From Bdellovibrionales bacterium (GTDB taxonomy: Bacteria; Bdellovibrionota; Bdellovibrionia; Bdellovibrionales; UBA1609): DNA of 64,000 bases. The translations under genes and the position numbers were made by a program. Location of the stretch: contig JACOND010000002.1 of assembly GCA_014323935.1 (NCBI GenBank), positions 102,680-166,679 of the forward strand, written 5' to 3'. Under the pieces are notes generated by a model. The model searched no databases and was not told the origin of the DNA. It was given only the letters and a program-made list of their open reading frames with translations. The stretch's first letter is position 1. Every line of letters starts with the position of its first letter. Below are positions 45,209 through 54,267 of the stretch, piece by piece.

Positions 45209-48200
45209 ATGAAAAAAAATAAGCTCATTTCAGTTAAAGAAAATCAATCCATCAATCCACTTATTCAATTATCAGATAGTTACAACCGATCTACAAATTT
45301 AGAACTTGATTTTAAAGATTCTTCAAAACTAGAAAATATTTATTTATCTTCAAAATTTCAAGAAGCTTTAAAAGAAATTTTAATTTCTATATTAGAAAAA
45401 GATTCAAACCATAGAGTAAGAGTCTTAAGTGGGTCTCCAGGGCTTGGAAAATCCACTTTTGCTCTTTTGACAGCTTATGTTGTTTCTAAAAAAAAACCGG
45501 AAATAACAGTTCAACTTCTTAGAAAATCAAAAAAGTTAAAATCAGATTTTCAAACTTTTCAAAAATCAAAAACAACAAAACTTCTCCCTCTTTTTATCAA
45601 TGGCTATGAAGGAGAAATTGAATCTGTTTTTAAAAACAAATTAAAAGAGTCTTTAGCAAAAAAAGCTGTAAAAATTCAAATAAAAGACAGTTTAGATTTT
45701 TATAAAAAAGCTTTAGAGATTTTAAAAACAAAAAACTACAGTGGAATCTTTGTTATTTATGATGAATTTGGAAAATACTTAGAGAAAGGAGTACATAATC
45801 CAACAGACTTGAATATTCAATTCCTGCAAAATTTTGCAGAATTTTGCAATCGTTCAGGTGAAAAACAATGTCACTTAATGTTAATTACTCACTTATCCGT
45901 TTCTCAATATGCAAATCAATTACCTCTTCATATTCAACAGGAATGGACCAAAATTGAAGGTCGTTTCCAAGAGTCAGCTTTTTATGATAAGGATGCAGAT
46001 TACTATAAAATGATATCTTCTGTTTTTGAAAAAAATATTTCAGTAACGAATCCAAATCTATCTAAAAAATATAAATCCTATATAAATAAATATCTTTCCA
46101 GTTTTAAGTGTTCTGCTTTCGAAGGTTTTATTGACTTAACTGATATCAAATCTATTCTTTTAAACTGTTTTCCTCTCCACCCGACTGCTTTAGCTCTTCT
46201 TCCTCATTTATCAAAAAAAGTAGCTCAAAATGAAAGAACTCTGTACACTTTTTTAACCCGTGTTGAAAATCACTCTCTGAAAAGCTTTTTAGAAGATTCT
46301 TTTAAAGATCAAAGCACTTTATTAATGCCTTATGATTTGTATCAATATTTTAAATTCCTAATAGGAAAGGATATTGGTATCGGGGGAACTTATAAATTTC
46401 AACTCATGACAGAAGAAGCTCTTAAAAAAATACAAAAAACAGATGAAACTTCAAAACAAATTATAAGCCTTATAGCTCTTTGTTCTGTTATTAAAAATAA
46501 TCACTTTACTCCTCTGACAGAGGATTTTATTGTATCTTGCTTTAATCAAAGTTTTTCAAAAGAAAATATCAAAAAATCTTTAAATTTATTAAAAGATAAA
46601 AAAGTTATTTTTTATAACAAAAATACAAACCAGTACCTTTTACAAGAAGGCTCTCCTATAAATATTCAAGAAGAGATTGCAAAATTAAAAGATAACAATT
46701 TAACAGGAAAAAAACTTGTTCAGGTTTTGAAAAGATATTTTAAAACAGATTTTATTATTCCTAAAAAATATAATTTTAATAATGCTATCACTCGTTTTTA
46801 TAGAACAGAGATTATTTCTGTAGAAGAACTAAGAAATTTAAAAAGAAAAAATCCTGTGAATTTTTATGAAGAAGATGGTCTTGTATTTTATGTTGTGCCT
46901 TTCAACTATGAGGAGCTTTTGTATGCAAAATCAGAAATTCAAACTTTAGTCTCTCCTTTGACTGTTTTTATTATTCCTAAACAATTTATAGCCTGCAGAG
47001 CGGACATCGAAGAACTTAATGCTGTAGACTGCTTATATCACAATAAAGAGATTTTCTCCATCAGTCCTTTAGTAAAAAAAGAATTAGATCTTCATAAAGA
47101 TATCTTACTGACTTCTATACATTCTCTATTAAAACCTCTGACGGGTTACATGAATCTTTCAGTTTATGGCATCTATCCTAGATTATATTTTTTAAAAGGA
47201 AAAAAAGCTCATTTCAAAGAGATATCTCATTTTAAAGAACTACAAAGATACTTAGGAGATCTTTTTATAAAAGAATACAATAAATATATTCCTTGTAACT
47301 TAGAATACATGAATCGTCATAGAGTTTCAGGAAGTATTACTTTAGCTCGTAAAAAATTTATTGATGCTTTAAGAGAATATAAAAAAGAAACTTCTTTAGA
47401 TATAAGAAGTTTTATACAAGGACAAGGCTCGGATTATCTTATTTTAAATACAATGCTCAGCCTATCTCATTTTAAATACAACCATGAAAACAAAATTTAT
47501 GAAATTTCTAAAGAATCTAAGTTTTATAAATTTTTTAAAGAGTTTGAAAAAATACTTTTACAACATCCTCAAGGTCTTCAAGGAAATCATCTTTTAGATT
47601 TATTGGTTTCACCTCCTTATGGTTTTCGTCTAGGAGTTCTCCCTGTTTTTCTTGCTTTAGCAGACTTATGTTTCAAACATCCTGTAAATCATTATTTTGA
47701 CTCAGCTTATGTTAAAGACTTAGACGGAAGTCATTATGATCTTTTAATGAAACATCCTAAAAAAACAAAAATTCATTATAATCCTATTTCTTTAAAACAA
47801 CAAAATTTTTTAAAAGGTTTAGCTCAGATTTTTCAAAGTAAGGATTTATCAATTCGCTCTGTGATAGAAGCTTTAATTAAATGGAGACAAAGTATTCCTG
47901 AATCCACAAAATTATCTTCAAGATTATCTCAAGAATCTAGAAAAATATTGATTCAAGTGGACTCTTCTAAAGAGCCAGACACACTTCTTTTTAATAAAAT
48001 TCCAGAATGCTTCAACCCAACAACTCTCAAGCAAAAAAATACAAAAGAAATTTTAACAAAATTTAAACATACAAAAAAAGAACTTGATGAATTTTATAAA
48101 GTTATGCTTTTAAAAATGAAAGAAGATCTTTTAAGTTTTATTAAATTTATAAATAAATACTGTCTGAATACTCATTTAAAAGATATCCCAAAAAATAAGT

Positions 48201-48718
48201 TTATTCATGTTTTCCAAAAGAGCTTTTCACAAATTAAAGATTATCCCTTTAGTCATACAACAAGTCATTTTATAGGGAGAGTCTTAAATTTTAAATCATC
48301 CCATTACAATCAATATTTTTTAGAGACAATAGGTGAAGTACTAACCGAATGCTCTCCAAGACATTGGAATGATAAAGGATACTCCAAATTTAAGTTTAAT
48401 TTAAAAAAAGTAGGAAGAGAAATTGAGCTAGCTTGTGAAATTGCCAAACCTCAGTTTAAAGGTCAATCTGTATTCGCTTATCTTGATAAAGGAGAAAAGA
48501 AAAAAACTTTTATAAAGTTAGGTGCCATCTCCTCTATAGAAAAAACTCTAAGGATTCCTGTTGAAAAAATAAAAACTATTTTAAATTCTTTTGATGAAAT
48601 AGATAAAAAGAAAATTATTATGGCTCTTTTAGAATCTATAGAAAAAGAGAGTATAAAACAAAAAGATTTAAATCCTATAGAAGTAAAAAATCCTTTGGAG
48701 ATAGAAATCAATGTTTAA
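45209..48718 (+). CDS. sspC: SspC, large ATPase
   Basis: Long ORF from 45188; the ATG at 45209 has GAGG six bases upstream and is preferred (about 1169 residues). In the longer numbering Walker A GSPGLGKST is at 82-90 and Walker B VIYDEFGKYL has Asp192 and Glu193. The rest is a very large, Lys/Leu-rich region with no other recognised domain, including a C-terminal helical segment. SspC is the ATPase of the Ssp modification complex. It sits between sspB and sspD with an eight-base overlap to sspD. Confidence 0.86.
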   Translation: MKKNKLISVKENQSINPLIQLSDSYNRSTNLELDFKDSSKLENIYLSSKFQEALKEILISILEKDSNHRVRVLSGSPGLGKSTFALLTAYVVSKKKPEITVQLLRKSKKLKSDFQTFQKSKTTKLLPLFINGYEGEIESVFKNKLKESLAKKAVKIQIKDSLDFYKKALEILKTKNYSGIFVIYDEFGKYLEKGVHNPTDLNIQFLQNFAEFCNRSGEKQCHLMLITHLSVSQYANQLPLHIQQEWTKIEGRFQESAFYDKDADYYKMISSVFEKNISVTNPNLSKKYKSYINKYLSSFKCSAFEGFIDLTDIKSILLNCFPLHPTALALLPHLSKKVAQNERTLYTFLTRVENHSLKSFLEDSFKDQSTLLMPYDLYQYFKFLIGKDIGIGGTYKFQLMTEEALKKIQKTDETSKQIISLIALCSVIKNNHFTPLTEDFIVSCFNQSFSKENIKKSLNLLKDKKVIFYNKNTNQYLLQEGSPINIQEEIAKLKDNNLTGKKLVQVLKRYFKTDFIIPKKYNFNNAITRFYRTEIISVEELRNLKRKNPVNFYEEDGLVFYVVPFNYEELLYAKSEIQTLVSPLTVFIIPKQFIACRADIEELNAVDCLYHNKEIFSISPLVKKELDLHKDILLTSIHSLLKPLTGYMNLSVYGIYPRLYFLKGKKAHFKEISHFKELQRYLGDLFIKEYNKYIPCNLEYMNRHRVSGSITLARKKFIDALREYKKETSLDIRSFIQGQGSDYLILNTMLSLSHFKYNHENKIYEISKESKFYKFFKEFEKILLQHPQGLQGNHLLDLLVSPPYGFRLGVLPVFLALADLCFKHPVNHYFDSAYVKDLDGSHYDLLMKHPKKTKIHYNPISLKQQNFLKGLAQIFQSKDLSIRSVIEALIKWRQSIPESTKLSSRLSQESRKILIQVDSSKEPDTLLFNKIPECFNPTTLKQKNTKEILTKFKHTKKELDEFYKVMLLKMKEDLLSFIKFINKYCLNTHLKDIPKNKFIHVFQKSFSQIKDYPFSHTTSHFIGRVLNFKSSHYNQYFLETIGEVLTECSPRHWNDKGYSKFKFNLKKVGREIELACEIAKPQFKGQSVFAYLDKGEKKKTFIKLGAISSIEKTLRIPVEKIKTILNSFDEIDKKKIIMALLESIEKESIKQKDLNPIEVKNPLEIEINV

Positions 48719-49529
48719 ATTTAAGTATGATGAAAAAAGAAGACAAATTTGTCCTCTTTCAGGAGGTAAGGATTCCACAGCTTTAGCTATTTTTTTGAAA
48801 GATAAAATTCCAAATTTAGAATATGTTTTTTGTGATACAGGAAGTGAATTGCCTGAGACTTATGAATACTTAGATAAGTTAGAGGCTTTTTTATGTAAAA
48901 AAATTGTCCGTTTAAACAGTGAGAAAAACTTTGATTACTTATTAAAAAAACATTCTGATTACCTCCCTTCACCAAGAGCTAGATGGTGTACCATAGAAAT
49001 GAAAATCAAGTCTTTTGAAAAATATATTGGAGAGGATTTAATAGAAAGTTACATTGGAATTAGAGCTGATGAAAATCGACAAGGCTATATCTCAAAAAAA
49101 GATACCATTTTCCCTCGTTATCCTTTTAAAGAAGAAGGAATCGATATTAACGGAGTGAATAAAATTTTAAAAGATTCAGGAATTGGTTTGCCAAAATATT
49201 ATGAATGGAGAGTTCGTTCAGGTTGTTATTTTTGTTTTTTTCAAAGAAAAATCGAATGGGTTGGTCTTTTAGAAAAACATCCCGAGTTATTTGAAAAAGC
49301 AAAGAAGTATGAAACTCAAAATTATAAAGGAGACCATGTTTGTTTTACTTGGATTGAAGGTCAGAGTCTAAAAGATATAGAAAAAAATAAAGAACAAATT
49401 AAAAAAGACTATCAAAAAAGAATGGAAAAGGCTTTAAAAAAACAAAAAGGTAAAAATATAACAGATGTTTTTAAAGAAACTGTCAATGACGATGATCAAG
49501 AAGATGCTTGTTTGATTTGTGACCTATAA
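48711..49529 (+). CDS. sspD: SspD, PAPS-reductase-like ATP pyrophosphatase
   Basis: 272 residues. PP-loop CPLSGGKDSTALA (SGGKDS at 17-22) binds ATP. Cys-rich SGCYFCFFQRK near 175 and the terminal CLICDL (Cys267, Cys270) could hold an iron-sulfur cluster, as in the related DndC. It activates the DNA phosphate so that sulfur from SspA can replace an oxygen. Starts inside sspC; nothing coupled follows. Confidence 0.92.
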   Translation: MFKFKYDEKRRQICPLSGGKDSTALAIFLKDKIPNLEYVFCDTGSELPETYEYLDKLEAFLCKKIVRLNSEKNFDYLLKKHSDYLPSPRARWCTIEMKIKSFEKYIGEDLIESYIGIRADENRQGYISKKDTIFPRYPFKEEGIDINGVNKILKDSGIGLPKYYEWRVRSGCYFCFFQRKIEWVGLLEKHPELFEKAKKYETQNYKGDHVCFTWIEGQSLKDIEKNKEQIKKDYQKRMEKALKKQKGKNITDVFKETVNDDDQEDACLICDL

Positions 49530-49915
49530 AAGCTTTATTTAAAATAATAATTATTAGAATTTATAAGTGTCTGAAAATACATTTTTGCATTTAGCTATTT
49601 TATGAGCTTGTAAGGTTTTTTAGAGTCTTTACTTTTTTATAAAAGACTTTATTTATTATTAACTCATTTCCTGGAGTGAATTTATAATTATCAAAATAAA
49701 TTAGTCTCAGAATTTTATATATAAAAATTAATTTAAGTCATAAAAAACTAAACTTATGGGAATTATAACTTTCTAAAAATTGTGTTTTAGCCTTTAAATT
49801 CAAGAGTTTTAAGAGCTTAAAATAAATAAGAGAAAACGAAGTTTTAGGGATTTCCTAAACTATATTAAAGATAGAGGCACAAAAAGATTAAAAATGAATC
49901 TATCTAAAGATCAAT
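49530..49915. other. non-coding gap after sspD with the first copy of a diverged repeat
   Basis: No gene seen. From about 49755 to 49850 the sequence (ACTTTCTAAAAATTGTGTTT, then TTAGCCTTTAAATTC and onward) is a diverged copy of 51881-51980. Confidence 0.45.
49755..49850 (+). repeat. diverged direct repeat R1, copy A
   Basis: Shares TTAGCCTTTAAAT...AAGAG...TTAAAATA.ATAAG with 51881-51980, in the same orientation. Similarity is by eye, roughly 70-80 %, with small indels. Confidence 0.5.
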
Positions 49916-50128
49916 ATGGGAAAATGGACTAATATGTGGAAATATAATCTTAGTAAAGGACATTCCTCAACCAATAAATTTACCTATAATCATCTAGCTA
50001 TTTTTCATGAAAAACTTGTTAAGAAACATAATCAAATATGTCTAGATCACAATCATAAGAAAGGAGAAATAAAGAGTATTTATGCGGAGACTGTAATGCA
50101 AACATTGGAAGAATTAAAGAAAAAATAA
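49916..50128 (+). CDS. short unrecognised ORF in the decayed region
   Basis: 70 residues beginning MGKWTNMWKYNLSK, with His/Lys/Asn bias (EKLVKKHNQICLDHNHKK). No signal, span or family. It sits between repeats R1 and R2 and has no ribosome site beyond a weak AATATGGG. It may be a remnant of a larger gene. Confidence 0.3.
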   Translation: MGKWTNMWKYNLSKGHSSTNKFTYNHLAIFHEKLVKKHNQICLDHNHKKGEIKSIYAETVMQTLEELKKK

Positions 50129-50588
50129 GGATTTGAAAGAGGGCTATTTTTTGTTTACAAGGAAAAATAAGGAATTTTATTTTTTAAAATACTTCTTATT
50201 TAAGTGATTCCGGAACAAAGAGAATCTTCTTGCTCAATTTAGAATGAAAGAATTTACAGCTCCAATAATGATAGAGACAGAAATTTTAGAGATTAGTGAT
50301 TCCTTAAAAAAGTTTATTGATTTGCATTTTTTTACCTGTTTTTTATAGAAATTTCTTTTTGTATTTACCTCTTCTTTCAAAAAAATCCAAATAAAAAGAT
50401 CGTATACAACCATTTTAGATATTTCAAAAATAAGCCTATTTCAAAATCTTTAATATTAAAAATACTTCTAAATTTTTCCTTCCTTACTCTCTAACTTTTT
50501 CTTTTTTTTTTTTGAAAAGCTCAAGCCTTAATGAATTTTAAAAACAACATTGACATCATAATAAACTTTTAATTATTAATGTTGTTAG
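50129..50588. other. gap with repeat R2 and possible gene remnants
   Basis: Repeat R2 copy A occupies about 50138-50190. A short frame KEFTAPIMIETEILEISDSL at about 50245 is open but too short to name. The rest, up to the ankyrin fragment, is AT-rich. Confidence 0.35.
50138..50190 (+). repeat. direct repeat R2, copy A
   Basis: ACAAGGAAAAATAAGGAATT and its flanks recur at about 52171-52225 almost unchanged. In both copies a short frame reads TRKNKEFYFL, the C-terminal end of two related peptides. Confidence 0.6.
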
Positions 50589-51343
50589 GTGAAATTTAAA
50601 ATTTTATTCTCTTTGTTAGTTTTTTTAGGTTTATTAGCTTCTATAAACTGGCATTTGTACCAAAAATATGACAAAAAGAATTCTAAAATAGCAAGTAACA
50701 AATCCTATGCTAAAAAACTAAGCTATGTTAGTGAATTATTTTGGAAAAATGTAACTCCAGAACAGCTCGAAGAAACTCTAAAAAATATGGAAAATGTCAA
50801 TCAAAACGATAATAACAATCGAAATATACTTCATTTTTTAATTTTATCAGGGAAAAAACCAGAAATAATTGATTGAATTATTTCTTACGGAATAGATTAT
50901 AAATCTAGAGATGAGCTAGGTGCAACTCCCCTTCATTATGCTGTTGTTAGAGAAATAGAAGCTTATAAATGGGTTAAAAAACTACTTAAATATATGATAG
51001 ATGATATAGATTATTCTTGATAGCAGACATGGAGCTAGTCCCTTAATATGGGTCTTACACAATAGGCAATCCATTGATGTGATACAGCTTTTGTTAGAAA
51101 AAGGAGCTAACCCTAACCTACAAAGTAAAAATCACAAATCCACACCTCTTAATGGCAGCTTCTACAAGAAATACAAGAAAAAACATTTCGTTTATAGACG
51201 AAAAGACCATTCAGCTTTTGCTTGATTACAAAGCAAACATAAACATTAAAAATTTAGAAGGAAAAACGGCTTTAGATTTTATGAAAGATAATTCTGATTT
51301 TAGAGAAACAGAACTTTTTAAAAAACTTTACTTAAAAAAATAA
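50589..51343 (+). pseudogene. broken ankyrin-repeat protein gene
   Basis: From GTG at 50589 the product has an N-terminal span (KILFSLLVFLGLLASINW), then a first ankyrin-like unit. A TGA at 50874-50876 interrupts, but the same frame continues GIDYKSRDELGATPLHYAVV. A further frame has HGASPLIWVLHNRQSIDVIQ and LLLEKGANPNLQSKN, then an indel, then MAASTRNTRKN and NIKNLEGKTALDFMKDN to a TAA. These are typical ankyrin motifs (G-x-TPLHYA, LLLEKGANPN). At least one nonsense and two frameshifts show decay. Intact relatives bind proteins; this one would be membrane-anchored or secreted. Confidence 0.8.
51152..51343 (+). CDS. C-terminal ankyrin fragment of the broken gene
   Basis: 63-residue reading frame, part of the pseudogene above, with a single ankyrin-like unit (LLLDYKANINIKNLEGKTAL). 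Listed because it is the only long open frame left in the 3' half; it lacks a ribosome site and is unlikely to be an independent gene. Confidence 0.3.
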   Translation: MAASTRNTRKNISFIDEKTIQLLLDYKANINIKNLEGKTALDFMKDNSDFRETELFKKLYLKK

Positions 51344-51400
51344 GATATTTTATAATTTAGATTCTTGAGTTTAAATAAACAAAATAACTTTTGAAATGAA

Positions 51401-51820
51401 ATGTCTTTCTATTTAAGCTTATCTGAAATAAAAATCTTACAAATAGAAACAACTAGTACATGTAATTTATCCTACCCTCAAGTGAACGTATTCATAAAGG
51501 TAGGACATTGTCCGGACTTCCTATGAGTGAACAACCAGAGGATTATAATAAAATTTTTTATAAAGAATATCTTCCAAAATTAAAGAAAGTTTATTTATAG
51601 GGAATTTTAGATTGTTTCTAAAAATCTAAATTATATTTTAAACATACTTTACAAAAGGAAAATAAAAAGCATAATATTTACAAATGGAAGTCTAAGAAAC
51701 AAATTGTATTGGGAAAATTTAGGGAAGTTATTTTCACAAACAGGAAGTGTTGCTGTTTTTTCCATAGATGGATTAAGAGATACAAATTCTATTTATCGAG
51801 TTAATAGCCAATGATATAAG
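51401..51820 (+). pseudogene. degenerate copy of the radical SAM gene at 41569
   Basis: Frames read in turn: SEIKILQIETTSTCNLSYPQ, then (shift) EQPEDYNKIFYKEYLPKL to a stop, then IFTNGSLRN and WENLGKLFSQ, then VFSIDGLRDTNSIYRVNSQ to a TGA. They match SDIRSLQIEVTSRCNLMCPQ, TPEDYDKIFFEEKIPSL, FTNGSLRK, WKNLGQLF and SIDGLKDTNFIYRVNS of the intact gene, in order. Of the CxxxCxxC motif only the first Cys survives (CNLSYPQ). The C-terminal third is missing. This shows a duplication of the 41.6-kb gene, then decay. Confidence 0.85.
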
Positions 51821-51880
51821 TAAATCTTCCATTGCTCACAAATAGGTCATTACTATATAAATTTAATTTTTTAAATCATT

Positions 51881-51980
51881 CGGGAACTATAGACCTAACT
51901 TTTCAAAAATCCTGTGTTAGCCTTTAAATATAAGAAGTTTAAGAGATTAAAATATATAAGAAAAAACTAGAAGTTTTAAG
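51881..51980 (+). repeat. diverged direct repeat R1, copy B
   Basis: Partner of 49755-49850. Confidence 0.5.
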
Positions 51981-52170
51981 GCTTACCAATTTATGAGATG
52001 ATTCCCATCTTAAAAGAAAGCAAGTATTTAGAAAAAAGAAATTTGACCACATTTTAGAAAGAGTTGTTATAAAGCTGTTTCCGTATTACAGATGTAAAAA
52101 ATTCCAGGAGATATTTACTTCAAACTTGCAGAGGAAAGAGGTATCAAGATTATATTTTTTAAAACAAATT

Positions 52171-52225
52171 AAAGAGGGTTATTTTTTAGCTACAAGGAAA
52201 AATAAGGAATTTTATTTTTTAAATT
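52171..52225 (+). repeat. direct repeat R2, copy B
   Basis: Partner of 50138-50190; R1 and R2 keep order and orientation in both places, so the two blocks derive from one unit. Confidence 0.6.
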
Positions 52226-52320
52226 TGGAAAGTTAAGTCCAATTCCCAACTTAATTAAATTTTTATTTGTGAATTATAAAAAAATATGATAAGCTTTTTT
52301 CTGGTTTTTTAATTAAAATA

Positions 52321-54267
52321 ATGTCTGATAACAAAATAGAAGTTCAAGTTTTAGAAGGTCAAAGCAGGATTGGCTTAGCTAAACTAAAAGATATTTTACA
52401 AAGAAAATTAGTGATACCCTCCTATCAAAGACCTTATGCTTGGGATAAAGAAGACATAGAAGATATTTTTAAAACAATATCTTATACAAATAAAAATCAA
52501 GAAAATATTTGTTTTTTTGGATCAATAATTCTTTCTTCTGAAGATAATGCTTATCCTCAACAAGAAGAATACTATATTATTGACGGACAACAAAGAATCA
52601 CTTCTTTTCTTTTACTAATAAGATTATTTCTAAAAAAAATAAATGAATTAATTAAAGATATAAATGGAAAAAATCAAAAGTATTCAGACATTCAAAAGAT
52701 GAAAGACCTATGGGAAAAACAATCTAAATTGGAAGAAAAAAAGAAAGATTTAGAAAATCTAATTAAAAAAGTTTCTCTAAGAAGAGAACAATCTCAAGGA
52801 ACTGAAACCGAACAGGATATTTTGAATTTTATTAAAGAAGGAGGCACAGATCTAAAAAATTCTTCTTTCAAAGAGATACAAACTACTATATATGAAGAAA
52901 TAGAACGCACAGTAGATGAATGTAATAATATTTCAGATTTAAATTCAAAGACACCAGAAGATTTACAAAATATAAAATCCGTTTTACATTTATTAGATTT
53001 TATTTTAAATAACATTAAATTTTGCTTTATTTGTATTACAGGTAAAAATTCAGAAAATTTTGCTATCAATTTATTTAATACTTTAAATACAACAGGACAA
53101 CCTCTTACAGCTTTTGAAACTCTAAAATCAGAACTTTATACCATTAATCAAAAACTGTCAGAAGAAATTAACAAACTTCAAGATAAAATCATGAAAGAAT
53201 ATACAAAAAAAAGGCAAAAAGTTATTTCTCATACCGGAAAATTGCTATTATATCTACCCCTTTATAGAGGTGATTTTAAGGAAATTAATTATACTTTATC
53301 TAATACAAAATTTAAGGATCAAAGAGAATATTTAAAACAAGTTTTATTAGATAAACCTCTTGATCAAAAAAAAGAAATTGCTCCGCAGTTAGTAGAAGAT
53401 ATAAAAACGATTGATAACTTTTACTCAAAATACTGGTTAAAAAGAGAAACAAATAAAAAGTTACTTAAAAATAAAGATGAACAACTGTGTTTTCAGTTTT
53501 TATCAGATTTAAACCATGATCGCATTTTACCAATAATCATTCGTTTTTATAAAAGTAATAAGGATTCCCTTGGACAATGCGTAAAACACTGTACAGCCTT
53601 TTCAAGCCTTTGGAGAGCTTTTCATGAAGGAGGAACTTCTGGAATTGACAAAGCTTATAAAGAGATATCAAAAAATTTAAAAACTACTAAAATAATAAAT
53701 TTAAATAAAGAATTAAAAAAATGGTTTATTCAAAAGCTATCTTCTAAAAAAACAGAGGAATTAACATTAAATGATTTAAAAGATACATGGATAGAAAAAC
53801 TTAAAACAAGTGCTGTCTATAAAAATAAAAAATTAACTAGATTTCTCTTATTCTTAGCCTATAACAAAAGATATTTTGATACTGAAAAAAACATATTAAA
53901 AAAAGGAAAAGGTCTTGACATTTTAGATATATTTTATTGGTTAGAAGTTTCAGATTATAAAACTATAGAACATATTATCCCTCAAAATAATAAAAAAGCC
54001 TTTGGTCTTGATACTTTAGGAAATCTAACTCTCCTACCTCAATCTCTAAATTCTTCTTTAGGAGATAAATCTTTTAAAGAAAAACGCAAGGAATATAAAA
54101 AATTTTGCCAAACGGAAAACGAAGATAAATATCCTTATCTTCCTCTTCTGAAACATATTTCTAATTATAATAAATTTACAGAAAAAGAAATAAAAGATAG
54201 GACAAAAATTCTTTCAGAATTTATCTGGGAAATATTAGTTGAAGACTGGTTAGGGTGGAAAGATTGA
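52321..54267 (+). CDS. sspE: SspE, DUF262/DUF1524 phosphorothioate-sensing effector
   Basis: 648 residues. N-terminal DUF262: IPSYQRPYAWDKEDI at 32-46 and the NTPase motif DGQQR at 88-92. A coiled coil follows at about 120-200. C-terminal DUF1524 HNH nuclease: EHIIPQ (His551) and LGNLTLLPQSLN (Asn568). In the known system SspE hydrolyses NTP in response to phosphorothioated self DNA and nicks unmodified phage DNA. Both active sites look intact. Its TGA overlaps the TTG of sspA, so the two are translationally coupled. Confidence 0.9.
   Translation: MSDNKIEVQVLEGQSRIGLAKLKDILQRKLVIPSYQRPYAWDKEDIEDIFKTISYTNKNQENICFFGSIILSSEDNAYPQQEEYYIIDGQQRITSFLLLIRLFLKKINELIKDINGKNQKYSDIQKMKDLWEKQSKLEEKKKDLENLIKKVSLRREQSQGTETEQDILNFIKEGGTDLKNSSFKEIQTTIYEEIERTVDECNNISDLNSKTPEDLQNIKSVLHLLDFILNNIKFCFICITGKNSENFAINLFNTLNTTGQPLTAFETLKSELYTINQKLSEEINKLQDKIMKEYTKKRQKVISHTGKLLLYLPLYRGDFKEINYTLSNTKFKDQREYLKQVLLDKPLDQKKEIAPQLVEDIKTIDNFYSKYWLKRETNKKLLKNKDEQLCFQFLSDLNHDRILPIIIRFYKSNKDSLGQCVKHCTAFSSLWRAFHEGGTSGIDKAYKEISKNLKTTKIINLNKELKKWFIQKLSSKKTEELTLNDLKDTWIEKLKTSAVYKNKKLTRFLLFLAYNKRYFDTEKNILKKGKGLDILDIFYWLEVSDYKTIEHIIPQNNKKAFGLDTLGNLTLLPQSLNSSLGDKSFKEKRKEYKKFCQTENEDKYPYLPLLKHISNYNKFTEKEIKDRTKILSEFIWEILVEDWLGWKD

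Larger units (their letters stand above)
51821..52320. other. gap before sspE with repeat copies
   Basis: Repeat R1 copy B (about 51881-51980) and R2 copy B (about 52171-52225) lie here. Between them a frame without an ATG reads KKFDHILERVVIKLFPYYRC and ends NLES-stop at 52236; it looks like a gene remnant. From 52240 to sspE is the likely promoter. Confidence 0.4.

Noticed and set aside
44317..49529. Dnd or BREX instead of Ssp
   Set aside because: sspD resembles DndC, but DUF4007, the very large ATPase and a DUF262/HNH partner are the Ssp set; there is no DndE, DndD-type SMC ATPase, PglX or PglZ.
50874..50876. TGA read as Trp in the ankyrin gene (recoded genetic code)
   Set aside because: TGA ends several normal genes here (for example the ATGA overlaps), and this gene also has frameshifts, so decay explains it.
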